Assembly: GCF_004135385.1 (NCBI RefSeq)
Contig: NZ_CP035493.1
Coordinates: 372,001-436,000 of the forward strand
Direction of reading: 5' to 3'
DNA: 64,000 nucleotides
Source: Xylanimonas protaetiae
Lineage (GTDB): Bacteria; Actinomycetota; Actinomycetes; Actinomycetales; Cellulomonadaceae
Part shown: one piece after another, positions 26,605 through 35,908 of the stretch
How positions within the stretch are numbered: position 1 is the stretch's first letter
How the letters are laid out: each line of letters begins with the position of its first letter
Notes under the pieces: generated by a model
Seen by the model: the letters and a program-made list of their open reading frames with translations, nothing else
The model's database searches: none
What the model was told of the DNA's origin: nothing
Translations under genes and position numbers: made by a program

Positions 26605-28044
26605 GTGACCAGCCCTGACTTCCGCGCCGCGACGCCCCGTCACGCGCGCACTGGAGCACGCGCCGCCGCGGCGCCCGCCTTGCCCGGCACGGCGCCCGTG
26701 GACACGCCCGGCAGCGACCGCCACCCCTCGCACGCCCGCTCGATGCGCACCCACAAGGTCGCGCGCGGCATCGCGATGGGCCTGACGGGAGTGCTCGCGT
26801 TCGGTCTGGCCGGCGGCACCGCCGTCGCCCTCAAGGTCACGGGCAACATCGCGACCGTCGACGCCGACAAGGCGCTGGCCCAGGTCGATCGCCCCGAGGT
26901 CGTGGTCCCGGACGACCCGAACGCGGGCGCCCCGCTGAACATCGTCCTCATGGGCTCTGACGACCGCTCCGGCGAGAACGCCGAGCTGGGCGGCAAGGCC
27001 GAGGGCCAGCGGTCCGACACGACGATGGTCATGCACATCTCGGCGGACCGATCTCGCGTCGAGGTCGTGTCCATCCCGCGCGACTCGATCGTGGACATCC
27101 CGAAGTGCCCCACGTCGACGCCGGGCAAGTTCTCCGCCGCGTGGGGCAACACGCGGTTCAACGCCGCGTTCGCGCAGGGCGTCACCAAGGGTCATGACGT
27201 CCAGTCCGGCGCCCTGTGCACGATGACGACGATCGAGCAGCTCACCGACGTGCGCATGGACGGCTTCATCGTCGTCGACTTCGCCGGCTTCCTGAACATG
27301 ATCAACGCCCTCGGCGGCGTGACGATGTGCATCCCCAACGACATCTACTCGGCCAAGGCCAACCACCTGCGTCTGTCCGCCGGAAACCAGACGCTCGACG
27401 GCGCCACGGCCCTCCAGTACGCCCGTGCCCGCACCGGCGAGGGCCTCGGCAACGGGTCCGACACCGACCGCATCGGCCGCCAGCAGGAGATGATGGCGGC
27501 GATCGCCCGCGAGGTGCTGTCGGCGAACCTGCTCACCGACTCCCCGAAGCTCGTGTCGTTCCTCAACGCGGTGACGAGCTCGCTGACGATGTCGAGCAAC
27601 TTCGCCTCGCTGACCGGACTCCCCGGGCTCGCCTACAGCCTGCGCAACGTCCGGCCTGACACGATCAGCTTCATGACGGTCCCGTGGAAGTCGAACCCGG
27701 CAGACCCCAACACCGTGGTGTGGACGAAGGACGCCGACACCATCTGGGCGAACATGAAGAACGACGTCCCGCTGACGACGCCCGCGGGCGGCCCGACGGC
27801 CGCCGCGACACCGCCCGCCACGGCGGGCGCGACCGGCGGCGCCGACGCGGCTGGCACCGACGCAGGCAGCACGGACACCGGCAGCGCCACCGCAGCGCCA
27901 CCGGCGTCGGCCGACACCGCGACCGCACCCCCCGCCGGCCAGTCGGCCGCTCCCACCCCCACTGCGGCGCCGGAGCCCAAGCAGGCCGGCAAGGAGGCGT
28001 TCACGGGCGCCGACACCACGTCCGTCTGCGGGCCGACCTCATGA
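26605..28044 (+). CDS. LytR-CpsA-Psr (LCP) family glycopolymer-peptidoglycan ligase
   Basis: The 479-residue type II membrane protein has a short cytoplasmic tail, one helix (AMGLTGVLAFGLAGGTAVAL at about 59-78) and an external LCP domain at about 110-330. Motifs include IVLMGSDDRSG, RSDTTMVMHISADR, VSIPRDSIVDIP, KFSAAWGNTRFNAAFAQG, FINMINALGG-like FLNMINALGGVTMCIP, and the pyrophosphate-binding arginines in ALQYARAR and DTDRIGRQQEMM. The last 90 residues are a flexible T/A/P-rich tail ending EAFTGADTTSVCGPTS. LCP enzymes transfer undecaprenyl-PP-linked polymers to peptidoglycan, so this is a plausible attachment step for the polymer made upstream. It is coupled to a second LCP gene by an ATGA overlap. 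Confidence 0.9.
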   Translation: MTSPDFRAATPRHARTGARAAAAPALPGTAPVDTPGSDRHPSHARSMRTHKVARGIAMGLTGVLAFGLAGGTAVALKVTGNIATVDADKALAQVDRPEVVVPDDPNAGAPLNIVLMGSDDRSGENAELGGKAEGQRSDTTMVMHISADRSRVEVVSIPRDSIVDIPKCPTSTPGKFSAAWGNTRFNAAFAQGVTKGHDVQSGALCTMTTIEQLTDVRMDGFIVVDFAGFLNMINALGGVTMCIPNDIYSAKANHLRLSAGNQTLDGATALQYARARTGEGLGNGSDTDRIGRQQEMMAAIAREVLSANLLTDSPKLVSFLNAVTSSLTMSSNFASLTGLPGLAYSLRNVRPDTISFMTVPWKSNPADPNTVVWTKDADTIWANMKNDVPLTTPAGGPTAAATPPATAGATGGADAAGTDAGSTDTGSATAAPPASADTATAPPAGQSAAPTPTAAPEPKQAGKEAFTGADTTSVCGPTS

Positions 28045-29558
28045 GCGACCGGCAGATCCCTCCGTCGTTCATCCCGTCGGGCAGCGGCAGCCGGCGCCCG
28101 CCGGCCTCCGACGACGCCGTGACCGTGGGGCCGCGCGGGCAGCACCCACCGCACCCCGAGCGCCGCATCCAGCGCCCCGACGAGCGGCCCGACGACGCCG
28201 TCCCCGCAAGCAGCGAGCCGCGCGTGCGCCGGCAGTCGTCCCGCGAGATCCCCGTGACCCCGGCACCCCGCCGCTCGGCGGCGCGCCCCGCGTCCGTCCA
28301 GCCCGGCTCCGCGCCCCGTGGTGCGGCTCCCCGCGGCGCCGCACCGCGCGTCGTCGGCGGGGGCACCCGCGGTGCCGAGGCGCGGGCCGCCACGCCGCGG
28401 GCGATCCCACCCCGTCCCGACGCGCTCGGGGCCGCCGGCTCGCGCGCCCTCCCGGCCGAACAGAGCGCCCGCCGTGCCGGCTCGTCCGGCGCACCGGCGG
28501 CGCACGCCGCGGCGACACGCCCGGCCACCCGGCCGCAGACCCGCCCCGGCGTGGACCCCAGCCGCGCCCCGCGCCCCGACGCGTCCGGCCCCCCGCGCAC
28601 CCCGCCGCGCCTGCGCATCCGCAAGCGGCGCGTCGTCGCCCTCGTGTCGGTGCTCGTGCTCCTGCTCGTCCTCGCCTGGCCGGTCGGCCTGCTGATCTGG
28701 GCCAACGGCAAGATCGTGCACACCGAGGCACTCTCGGGCGCCGGCAACACGCCTGGCACCACCTACCTGCTCGCCGGCTCCGACGAGCGCGGCAGCGGCG
28801 GCATCGAGGACGAGACCACGGGCTCGCGCACCGACACGATCATGCTGCTGCACAAGCCCTCCTCGGGGCCCGCCGCCCTGATCAGCCTGCCCCGGGACTC
28901 GTTCGTCGAGATCCCCGGGCACGGGTCCAACAAGCTCAACGCCGCGTTCTCGTGGGGCGGCGCCCCGCTCCTGGTCCAGACCGTCGAGCACCTCACCGGG
29001 CTCACGGTCGACCACTACGTCGAGGTCGGGTTCGGCGGCATCGCCGATGTCGTCGACGCGGTCGGCGGCGTGAACCTGTGCCTCGACCTCGACGTCAACG
29101 ACGCGAACAGCGGCCTGGTCTGGACGTCCGGCTGCCACGACGTCGACGGGACGACGGCGATCGCGTTCTCGCGCATGCGCTACTCGGACCCGAAGGGCGA
29201 CATCGGGCGCACCGAGCGGCAGCGGCAGCTCATCGCGGCCGTGTCGTCGAAGATCGCCGACCCCGGCCTCCTTGTCCGGCCGGGCAAGCAGGTGTCCCTC
29301 GCGGACGCCGGCATCGGGTCGCTGACGGTCAGCGAGGGCACCAACATCCTCGACTTCGCGAGCCTCGCGCTCGCGTTCCGCGCCGCCAACGGCCCGGGCG
29401 GCATCACGGGCACGCCGTGGATCCGCAGCCTCGACTTCCGTCCCGGGCACAACGTCGGCTCGACCGTCCAGCTCGACGCCGACCGCAACGCCGCCCTGTG
29501 GACGGGGCTGCGCGACGGCACGCTGGAGCCCGGCGTCGTCGGCGGCGTGCCGCAGTAG
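28041..29558 (+). CDS. Second LCP family ligase with long disordered cytoplasmic N-terminus
   Basis: The 505-residue LCP protein starts at ATG 28041, overlapping the stop of the first LCP gene (ATGA). The first 190 residues are rich in Arg, Pro and Ala without hydrophobic segments and are probably disordered cytoplasm. One helix follows (VALVSVLVLLLVLAWPVGLLIW at about 198-220). The LCP domain has LLAGSDERGSGG, SRTDTIMLLHKPS, ISLPRDSFVEIPG, KLNAAFSWGGAPLL, VDAVGGVNLCLD and the arginine set in IAFSRMRYSDPKGDIGRTERQRQL. Tandem LCP genes are common in actinobacteria that attach more than one polymer. The basic N-terminal tail is unusual for the family and could be a regulatory or phosphorylated segment. 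Confidence 0.9.
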   Translation: MSDRQIPPSFIPSGSGSRRPPASDDAVTVGPRGQHPPHPERRIQRPDERPDDAVPASSEPRVRRQSSREIPVTPAPRRSAARPASVQPGSAPRGAAPRGAAPRVVGGGTRGAEARAATPRAIPPRPDALGAAGSRALPAEQSARRAGSSGAPAAHAAATRPATRPQTRPGVDPSRAPRPDASGPPRTPPRLRIRKRRVVALVSVLVLLLVLAWPVGLLIWANGKIVHTEALSGAGNTPGTTYLLAGSDERGSGGIEDETTGSRTDTIMLLHKPSSGPAALISLPRDSFVEIPGHGSNKLNAAFSWGGAPLLVQTVEHLTGLTVDHYVEVGFGGIADVVDAVGGVNLCLDLDVNDANSGLVWTSGCHDVDGTTAIAFSRMRYSDPKGDIGRTERQRQLIAAVSSKIADPGLLVRPGKQVSLADAGIGSLTVSEGTNILDFASLALAFRAANGPGGITGTPWIRSLDFRPGHNVGSTVQLDADRNAALWTGLRDGTLEPGVVGGVPQ

Positions 29559-29580
29559 ACGCGCGAACGCAGACAGAAGA

Positions 29581-29616
29581 AAGGCCTGGGGAGCGCCGTG
29601 GCGCTCCCCAGGCCTT
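29581..29616. terminator. Bidirectional terminator between LCP and purE
   Basis: A perfect 16-bp stem (29581-29596 with 29601-29616) and loop CGTG lie between the convergent LCP and purE stops. The minus-strand side is followed by a pyrimidine tract reading TTTCTTCTGTCT, so it also serves purE. Confidence 0.88.
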
Positions 29617-29628
29617 CTTGCTGAGCAG

Positions 29629-30162
29629 TCAGGCGGAGAACCCCGCCGGGCCGGCGGACCGGCGGGCCCGGAGCGCCGCGCCCTTGGCGTGCGCGACCTC
29701 GCCCAGCTCGGCCTGGAAGGCCTCCATGCGGGCGCGCAGCGCGAGCGACTCCTCGTCGGCCGCGGCGCCGAGGATGCGGGCGGCGAGCAGGCCCGCGTTG
29801 CGGGCCCCGCCGATCGAGACCGTCGCCACGGGCACGCCCGCCGGCATCTGGACGATCGACAGCAGCGAGTCCATCCCGTCGAGGTAGCGCAGCGGCACGG
29901 GCACGCCGATGACCGGCAGGGGGGTCACGGCGGCGAGCATGCCCGGCAGGTGCGCGGCGCCGCCAGCGCCCGCGATGATCACGCGCAGGCCGCGCGACGA
30001 CGCCGAACGGCCGTACTCGATCATCTCGACGGGCATGCGGTGCGCGGAGACGACGTCGGCCTCGTACGCGACGCCGAGCTCGTCCAGCGCGGTGGCGGCC
30101 GCCTCCATGGTGGGCCAGTCGGAGTCAGAGCCCATGACGATGCCGACGACGGGGGTGGTCAT
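29629..30162 (-). CDS. purE: N5-carboxyaminoimidazole ribonucleotide mutase
   Basis: The 177-residue class I PurE converts N5-CAIR to CAIR in purine synthesis. ATG 30162 follows AAGGAG by about 9 bases. [15 protein letters not shown] opens the protein, the catalytic region VVSAHRMP is near residue 40, and the [26 protein letters not shown] loop spans about 68-93. [33 protein letters not shown] is the usual C-terminal half. It lies 29 bases downstream of purK in the same operon. A long antisense-like extension of the frame beyond 30162 is not coding. Confidence 0.95.
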   Translation of the reverse strand: MTTPVVGIVMGSDSDWPTMEAAATALDELGVAYEADVVSAHRMPVEMIEYGRSASSRGLRVIIAGAGGAAHLPGMLAAVTPLPVIGVPVPLRYLDGMDSLLSIVQMPAGVPVATVSIGGARNAGLLAARILGAAADEESLALRARMEAFQAELGEVAHAKGAALRARRSAGPAGFSA

Positions 30163-30191
30163 CTGTGCTGCTCCTTGGGGTGGTGGGGTGG

Positions 30192-31382
30192 TCAGAGCGA
30201 CTCGCCGCGGAGGAGGGCTGCCGCCTCCACGGCGCGGGCGCGGACCGTGGCGAGGTCGGAGCCGCTCACGTTGACGTGGCCGAGCTTGCGCCCGGCCCTG
30301 ATGCCCTTGCCGTACAGGTTCACCTTGGCCTCGGGGAAGCGCTCCATGAGGGCGGGCAGGGCGTCGGTCAGCTCGGTGAGCGACGAGCCCAGCACGTTGG
30401 CCATGACGGTCCAGGGGGCGACGGCGTCCGTCGCCCCGAGGGGCAGGTCGAGGACCGCGCGCAGGTGCTGCTCGAACTGGGAGGTGACGGCGCCGTCGAT
30501 GGTCCAGTGGCCGCTGTTGTGCGGGCGCATGGCGAGCTCGTTGACGAGCACCCGCGGCCCGCCGTCCGGCCCCGGCGCCTCGAACAGCTCGACGGCGAGG
30601 ACGCCCGTGACGCCCAGCCCGTCGACGACGCGGGCGGCCAGGTCGCGGACCTGGGCCTCGAGCGCGGACGAGAGGCCCGGCGCGGGGGCGATGACCTCGG
30701 AGCAGACGCCGTCGCGCTGGATCGACTCGACCACGGGCCAGGTGCGCACCTCGCCGGACGGCCGGCGGGCCACCAGGGCGGCGAGCTCGCGCGTGAAGGG
30801 CACCTTCTCCTCGACGAGGAGCTGCGGGGCGCCGGCGGCGGCGGCCTGGATCCAGTCGGTGACGTCGTCGGGGGACGCGATGACGCGCACGCCCTTGCCG
30901 TCGTAGCCGCCGCGGGACGTCTTGGCGACGGCCTCGCCGCCCGGCTCGGCGGCCAGGAACGCGGCGATCACCGACCGCGCCTCGGCGGGGTCCAGCGGGA
31001 CGGGCGCCCAGCGCGGGCACGGCAGGCCGAGCTCCGTGAGGCGGGTGCGCATGACGATCTTGTCCTGCGCGTGCACGAGGGCGTCGGGCCCGGGGTGCAC
31101 GGGCGTGCCGTGCTCGAGCAGGTCCTGGAGCAGGGCGTTGGGCACGTGCTCGTGCTCGAAGGTCAGGACGGCTGCTGCGTCGTCGTCCGCAGGGGCGATC
31201 AACGCTCGGATCGCGGCCTCGTCGGACGCGGCGCCCACCTGCGTGTCGGTCAGCACCTGCGCCGCGGAGCCGTCGGGCTCCTCGACCAGGGCGCGCAGCC
31301 GGACGCCGAGCTCCCCGGCGGCCGGGGCCATCATGCGGGCGAGCTGTCCTCCGCCGACCACGGCGATCACGGGTGCTGTCAC
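30192..31382 (-). CDS. purK: N5-carboxyaminoimidazole ribonucleotide synthase
   Basis: PurK makes N5-CAIR from AIR, bicarbonate and ATP. The 396-residue ATP-grasp protein begins [33 protein letters not shown] near residue 75, the [18 protein letters not shown]-grasp loop near 150, [19 protein letters not shown] near 185, and [19 protein letters not shown] near 262 are diagnostic. GTG 31382 is the probable start; TTG 31391 would add three residues. It is followed by purE. A central insert of about 10 residues around SSALEAQ is ordinary for actinobacterial PurK. Confidence 0.94.
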   Translation of the reverse strand: MTAPVIAVVGGGQLARMMAPAAGELGVRLRALVEEPDGSAAQVLTDTQVGAASDEAAIRALIAPADDDAAAVLTFEHEHVPNALLQDLLEHGTPVHPGPDALVHAQDKIVMRTRLTELGLPCPRWAPVPLDPAEARSVIAAFLAAEPGGEAVAKTSRGGYDGKGVRVIASPDDVTDWIQAAAAGAPQLLVEEKVPFTRELAALVARRPSGEVRTWPVVESIQRDGVCSEVIAPAPGLSSALEAQVRDLAARVVDGLGVTGVLAVELFEAPGPDGGPRVLVNELAMRPHNSGHWTIDGAVTSQFEQHLRAVLDLPLGATDAVAPWTVMANVLGSSLTELTDALPALMERFPEAKVNLYGKGIRAGRKLGHVNVSGSDLATVRARAVEAAALLRGESL

Positions 31383-31432
31383 GGTGTGCAAGGTTACCGG
31401 CCGCAGCTGCCCCGCCCGCCGGCGTGTCCGCG

Positions 31433-32770
31433 TCAGTCGTCGACGCGGCGTCTCCCCCGCCGCCCCCGGGACGAGATCGTGGTCCCCGGCGGGAGCACGA
31501 CGCCCGGGTCGAGCGTCTTGGGGACGCCTGCCAGGAACAGCGCGAACACGGCCGGGCGGCGCTGGGCGAGCTCGAGCCGGCCGCCGTCGGCCGCGGCGAG
31601 GTCGCGGGCCAGGGCGAGGCCCAGGCCCGTCCCCGCGCCCGACGTCATGCCGCGCTCGAAGACCTTGCCCGCGATGTCGTCGGGCACGCCCGGGCCCTCG
31701 TCGGCCACCTCGACGCGCACGGCACCCGTGGTGCCGGACGGGCGCGAGCGCACCGTCGTCGTGCCGCCGCCGTGCCGCAGCGAGTTCTCCAGGAGGGTGG
31801 CGAGCACCTGCGCGAGCGCGCCCGGGGTGGCGAGGACGCGCTGGTCGCGCTGGACCTCGACCGCCAGGCGGCGCCCCTCGCGCTCGAACGTCGGGCCCCA
31901 CTCCTCGGCCTGCTGCACGACGACGTCGAGCAGCCGCACGGGCTCCGTCGTGCCGCCCTGCGAGCGGCGCGACGCCGCGAGCAGGTCGTCGACGACGGTG
32001 ACCAGCCGCTCCACCTGCTCGAGCGAGATGCGGGCCTCCTCCTGCACGTCCGGCTCCGAGGACGCCGCCTGGATCTCTTCCAGGCGCATGGTCAGGGCCG
32101 TGAGCGGGGTACGCAGCTGGTGGGAGGCGTCGGACGTGAACTGCCGCTCGGCGGCCAGGCGCGCGGCAAGGCGGTCGGACGTGCGGGCCACCTCGGCCGC
32201 GACGAGGTCGATCTCCTCGACGCCGCTGGGCTCCATGCGCGGGCGCACCTGTCCGCCCGCGAGCTGCTCGGCGGACGCCGCGAGGTACACGAGCGGCGCG
32301 GACAGGCGGTTGGCCTGCCACACGCCGATGGCGACGCCCGCACCGATCGCGACGACGCCCGCGGCGCACACGAGCACGACCACCTGGGCGGCCTTGATCC
32401 ACGCGGCCCAGCTCGAGATCGTCAGCGTGACGCTCGCCAGCGCCTCCGTCGAGTCGGCCTGCTCCATGACGGGGCCCTCGACGCGGTCCCCCGCCTCGAC
32501 GAGGCTGCCGTCGGGCAGCAGCACCGTGACGTGGGCGGGGATGTCCCCCTCCCGGCCCGAGACGGCGCGCTGCATGGCGCCGTCGGAGATGTCGCGGCCG
32601 GCCTCCTGCGCGAGCTGCACGCTCGAGACCAGGCGGTCGAGCCGGTCCGAGAGCCGCTGCTGCTCGCTCGCGATGACGTAGCGGGCACCGAAGATCCCGA
32701 GCGGTACACCGAGCAGGAGGACGGCGGCCGCGACCGCCGCGATCGACGCGAGCAGGACCCGCCGGCGCAC
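31433..32770 (-). CDS. Sensor histidine kinase (HisKA type)
   Basis: The 445-residue sensor has two transmembrane helices, at about 8-32 and 127-152. They bracket an extracytoplasmic region of about 90 residues with no recognised fold. A HAMP-like linker follows, then the H-box [17 protein letters not shown] with the phospho-accepting His near residue 217. The HATPase domain has the N-box [10 protein letters not shown], the G1 box VADEGPGVP and the G2 segment [13 protein letters not shown]. The GTG start is 3 bases after the response-regulator stop, so the pair forms one operon. The basic tail RGRRGRRRV is unusual but short. The signal sensed is unknown. Confidence 0.9.
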   Translation of the reverse strand: MRRRVLLASIAAVAAAVLLLGVPLGIFGARYVIASEQQRLSDRLDRLVSSVQLAQEAGRDISDGAMQRAVSGREGDIPAHVTVLLPDGSLVEAGDRVEGPVMEQADSTEALASVTLTISSWAAWIKAAQVVVLVCAAGVVAIGAGVAIGVWQANRLSAPLVYLAASAEQLAGGQVRPRMEPSGVEEIDLVAAEVARTSDRLAARLAAERQFTSDASHQLRTPLTALTMRLEEIQAASSEPDVQEEARISLEQVERLVTVVDDLLAASRRSQGGTTEPVRLLDVVVQQAEEWGPTFEREGRRLAVEVQRDQRVLATPGALAQVLATLLENSLRHGGGTTTVRSRPSGTTGAVRVEVADEGPGVPDDIAGKVFERGMTSGAGTGLGLALARDLAAADGGRLELAQRRPAVFALFLAGVPKTLDPGVVLPPGTTISSRGRRGRRRVDD

Positions 32771-32773
32771 CGG

Positions 32774-33457
32774 TTACGCCGTTCCGGCCTCGAACCGGAA
32801 CCCGAGCCCGCGGACCGTGGACACGTAGCGCGGCGCGTTCGCGTCGTCGCCGAGCTTGCGACGCAGCCACGACACGTGCATGTCGAGGGTCTTGGTGGAG
32901 CCGACCGGGTCCGAGCCCCACACGTCGCGCATGAGGGTGTCGCGCACGACGACGGAGCCCGCGTTCGCGACCAGCACCTTGAGGAGGTCGAACTCCTTGG
33001 TGGTCAGGTGCAGCTCGCGGTCGCCCTGGAACGCGCGGTGCGCGGAGACGTCCACGCGCACGTCCTGGGCGCGCAGCTCCTCCTCCTCGGCCGTCTCGCC
33101 GTGCGTGCGGCGCAGCAGCGCGCGGACGCGGGCGAGGAGCTCGGCCAGGCGGAAGGGCTTGGTGACGTAGTCGTCCGCGCCGGCGTCGAGGCCGACGACG
33201 AGGTCGACCTCGTCGGCGCGGGCGGTCAGCACGAGGATCGGGACACCGAGGCCGCTGCCGCGCAGCTCGCGCGCGACGTCGAGGCCGTCCATGTCCGGCA
33301 GGCCCAGGTCGAGAACGACGACGTCGGCGGATCCCGCGTTGTCGATGGCCCCTTGACCAGTTCCTTGCACGATCACGTCGTAACCCTCACGCGTGAGGGC
33401 CCGGGCCAAGGGCTCGGCAATCGCCGGGTCGTCCTCGGCTAGCAACACGTGGGTCAT
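32774..33457 (-). CDS. OmpR-family response regulator
   Basis: This is a 227-residue two-domain regulator. The receiver has acidic AEDDPAI, the phosphorylated Asp in VVLDLGLPDMDG near residue 51, the T/S position in LVLTARADEVD and the Lys in DYVTKPF near 102. The C-terminal winged helix carries LTTKEFDLLKVLVAN and SKTLDMHVSWLRRKLGDD, which contact DNA. ATG 33457 gives the normal N-terminus MTHVLLAEDDP; the longer frame to 33511 does not. It is co-transcribed with the kinase downstream. The target genes are not evident. Confidence 0.93.
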   Translation of the reverse strand: MTHVLLAEDDPAIAEPLARALTREGYDVIVQGTGQGAIDNAGSADVVVLDLGLPDMDGLDVARELRGSGLGVPILVLTARADEVDLVVGLDAGADDYVTKPFRLAELLARVRALLRRTHGETAEEEELRAQDVRVDVSAHRAFQGDRELHLTTKEFDLLKVLVANAGSVVVRDTLMRDVWGSDPVGSTKTLDMHVSWLRRKLGDDANAPRYVSTVRGLGFRFEAGTA

Positions 33458-33619
33458 TCCGGCATGGTAGCGCCATCTCGGCAGGTGGCGGCTCCCGCAC
33501 GGGCCCGGCACGCCGTGGTCCTGGCGCGTGACGTTCCTGACTCCGCGTCAGACCGTGGTCTGACGTCCCGCGCGCGGCGAGGCGACCCCAGGCGGACGCC
33601 GCGGCGCCGTCGGGCACCC

Positions 33620-33625
33620 TAGCCT
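33620..33625 (+). promoter_or_regulatory. Putative -10 box TAGCCT
   Basis: TAGCCT lies exactly 6 bases before ATG 33632 with no ribosome site between, the geometry of a leaderless promoter. Confidence 0.5.
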
Positions 33626-33631
33626 CGGGGC

Positions 33632-34987
33632 ATGGGCTGGTACGAGCGCGCCTCGACGTGGGCGGAGGACCATCGCTTCGGCATCGACGCGATGTGGACG
33701 GCGGTGCTCGGGCTGCCCACGGTCCTGCTCACGACGGCGGTCCGCGGCCTCGGCCTGTCGTGGGAGGCCCGCGGGGGCACGGCCACCATGCTCTGGGCGG
33801 TGCTGCTCGTCGCTCCCCTGGCCTGGCGGCGCGTGCGACCCGTCGAGTCGACCGCCGTCGTCGCGCTCGCCGCCGCCGGGCACGTCGTCGTCGGCCGCAG
33901 CCCGCTGCTGCTGCCCGCGGACATCGCCATCCTCGTGGCGCTGTGGTCCGTGACCGTGTACGGGCCGGCGTGGGCGCACCGCACGGCGATGGCGGCCGCG
34001 CTCGGCGGGGCGGGGCTCCTCGGCCTGGCGGTCGCGGTGATCGGCGGGAGCGCGTCCGACGTCGCCACGGCGACCGCGCTCGCCACGATGTCGGCCGTGC
34101 TCGCCCTCGCCGTGTGGGCGCTCGCGCTCGTGCGCCGCTCGCGCCGCGAGATGGTGGACGCGCTGCGCGACCGCGCCGCCCGCCTCGAGATCGAGCGCGA
34201 CCAGCAGGCCACCATCGCCACGGCCGCCGAGCGCGCGCGCATCGCGCGCGAGATGCACGACATCGTGGCCCACTCGCTCTCCGTCGTCGTCGCGCAGGCC
34301 GACGGCGGCCGCTACGCCGCCGCCGCCGACCCCGCCGCGGCCGAGCGCGCGCTCGAGGTCATCGCGGAGACCGGCCGCGCCGCGCTCGCCGACATGCGCC
34401 GCCTGCTCGGCGTCCTGCGGTCCGACGACGGCGGTGCGCGCGACGGCGGCGCGCGCGGCACCCGTGCGCGTGGCGACGTCGTCGTCGGCGACGCCGGGAC
34501 CACGCGGGCGCCGCGGGCACCGCAGCCGGGGATGTCGCCGACGACGCACGCGGTCGCCCCGCTGGTCTCGGACCCGGACGACGCCGACCTGGGCTCCCTG
34601 CTCGACCAGGCGCGCGGGGCGGGCATGACCGTGTCGTTCGTGCGCGTGGGCGAGCCGCGGCGCCTGCCGCCCGGCGCGGGGCTCACGCTGCACCGCATCT
34701 GCCAGGAGGCGCTCACCAACGTGCGCAAGCACGGCGGACCGAGCGTGAAGGTCACGGTCGTGGTGCGCTGGGGCACGACGTCGGTGGAGCTCGAGGTGGC
34801 CGACGACGGACGCGGCGCAGCCGCGGCCGAAGGCCCGGCGGGCGAGGCCGCCGCGGGCTACGGTCTGCTGGGCATGCGGGAGCGGGCCGCGATGTTCGGC
34901 GGCCAGGTGACGGCCGGGCCACGGCCCGGTGGCGGCTGGCGGGTGCGGTTCACGATGCCGCTGCCTGCCGGGACGAGAGAGGTCTGA
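33632..34987 (+). CDS. NarL-type sensor histidine kinase (HisKA_3)
   Basis: The 451-residue membrane sensor has about four to five helices in the first 165 residues and no sizeable external domain. The dimerisation and phosphorylation motif is AERARIAREMHDIVAHSLSVVV, with His near residue 209. A low-complexity D/G/R segment at about 270-300 separates it from the HATPase domain: HRICQEALTNVRKHGG near 353, LEVADDGRG near 390 and YGLLGMRERAAMFGG near 410. Kinases of this type often sense membrane stress through their helices. It is followed by a LuxR-type regulator and an ABC exporter, so it probably controls that exporter, as in LiaS- or DesK-like systems. This link is inference. Confidence 0.9.
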   Translation: MGWYERASTWAEDHRFGIDAMWTAVLGLPTVLLTTAVRGLGLSWEARGGTATMLWAVLLVAPLAWRRVRPVESTAVVALAAAGHVVVGRSPLLLPADIAILVALWSVTVYGPAWAHRTAMAAALGGAGLLGLAVAVIGGSASDVATATALATMSAVLALAVWALALVRRSRREMVDALRDRAARLEIERDQQATIATAAERARIAREMHDIVAHSLSVVVAQADGGRYAAAADPAAAERALEVIAETGRAALADMRRLLGVLRSDDGGARDGGARGTRARGDVVVGDAGTTRAPRAPQPGMSPTTHAVAPLVSDPDDADLGSLLDQARGAGMTVSFVRVGEPRRLPPGAGLTLHRICQEALTNVRKHGGPSVKVTVVVRWGTTSVELEVADDGRGAAAAEGPAGEAAAGYGLLGMRERAAMFGGQVTAGPRPGGGWRVRFTMPLPAGTREV

Positions 34988-35085
34988 TGCGGAGCGCAGC
35001 GGAGGTGAGGGCCGAGGAACGAGGCACTCGCCGCAGCGGAGCGCAGCATCAGGCCGACCAGACAAGCACGGAGGTCTGATGCGGA
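34981..35085. repeat. 93-base segment bounded by a 13-bp direct repeat, with imperfect inverted repeats
   Basis: GGTCTGATGCGGA occurs at 34981-34993, spanning the kinase stop, and again at 35073-35085, just before the response-regulator ribosome site. Between them lie GGAGCGCAGC-rich repeats and a CTGATGC...GCATCAG inverted pair. The segment looks like a small inserted repeat that separated two genes that once abutted. Confidence 0.55.
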
Positions 35086-35101
35086 CGATCAAGGAGCTGG
35101 C

Positions 35102-35779
35102 GTGAGCGACGCGATCCGGGTGGTGCTGGTGGACGACCAGCAGATGGTGCGGGCGGGGTTCCGGATGGTGATCGACTCGCAGCCGGACATGACGGTGGTC
35201 GCCGAGGCGGGCGACGGCGTCGAGGCGCTGCGCGTGCTGGGCCGCGAGCGCGCCGACGTCGTGCTCATGGACGTGCGGATGCCGCGCATGGACGGGCTGA
35301 CGGCCACGGCCGCGCTGACGTCGGAGGCGGACGCGCCGCGCGTCGTCGTGCTGACGACGTTCGACATCGACGAGTACGTGCTGGAGGCGATCCGGGCCGG
35401 GGCGTCGGGCTTCATGCTCAAGGACGCGCCGCCCGAGGAGATGCTCGCCGCGATCCGCACGGTGCACGCGGGCGACGCGGTGATCGCGCCGTCGTCGACC
35501 CGGCGCCTGCTGGAGCACCTGGTCACGGCGCTGCCGACGCCGGACGCGCCGCCGTCGGCCGCGCACCGGGCCCTGGCGACCCTGACGGACCGCGAGCGCG
35601 AGGTGCTCGGGCTCATGGCCCGCGGCCGGTCCAACACGGAGATCGCGGCGGACCTCTACGTGGCCGAGGCGACCGTCAAGACGCACGTGGGCCGCATCCT
35701 GGCCAAGCTCGACGCGCGCGACCGCGTGCAGGCCGTGGTGCTGGCCTACGAGACGGGCGTGGTGCGACCCGGCGCGTGA
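35102..35779 (+). CDS. NarL/LuxR-family response regulator
   Basis: This 225-residue regulator is the partner of the upstream kinase. It starts at GTG 35102 with AAGGAG 6 bases before. The receiver has VLVDDQQMV, the phosphorylated Asp in VLMDVRMPRMDG near residue 56, VVLTTFDIDEYVLEAI near 82 and LKDAPPEEML near 105. The C-terminal LuxR helix-turn-helix is LTDREREVLGLMARGRSNTEIA followed by VKTHVGRILAKL. A 115-base spacer holding a repeat separates it from the kinase, although such pairs usually overlap. The next genes encode an ABC exporter, its likely target. Confidence 0.93.
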   Translation: MSDAIRVVLVDDQQMVRAGFRMVIDSQPDMTVVAEAGDGVEALRVLGRERADVVLMDVRMPRMDGLTATAALTSEADAPRVVVLTTFDIDEYVLEAIRAGASGFMLKDAPPEEMLAAIRTVHAGDAVIAPSSTRRLLEHLVTALPTPDAPPSAAHRALATLTDREREVLGLMARGRSNTEIAADLYVAEATVKTHVGRILAKLDARDRVQAVVLAYETGVVRPGA

Positions 35780-35908
35780 GCGCGTACGACCTGGGTATGA
35801 CGTCCGGGCCGCCAGGACCAGCCTGCGGGGCGACGCGTCCCGGACCTGCGGCTTCGTAGCGTGGGGACCGTTCCAGAACGACTCCCGCCCACCGAACCGG
35901 AGATATCC

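Noticed and set aside
30192-32921. A 909-codon frame extending upstream of purK through the sensor kinase gene
   Set aside because: Only the last 396 residues are PurK. The rest is an out-of-frame antisense-like extension over the same-strand kinase and has no start signal.
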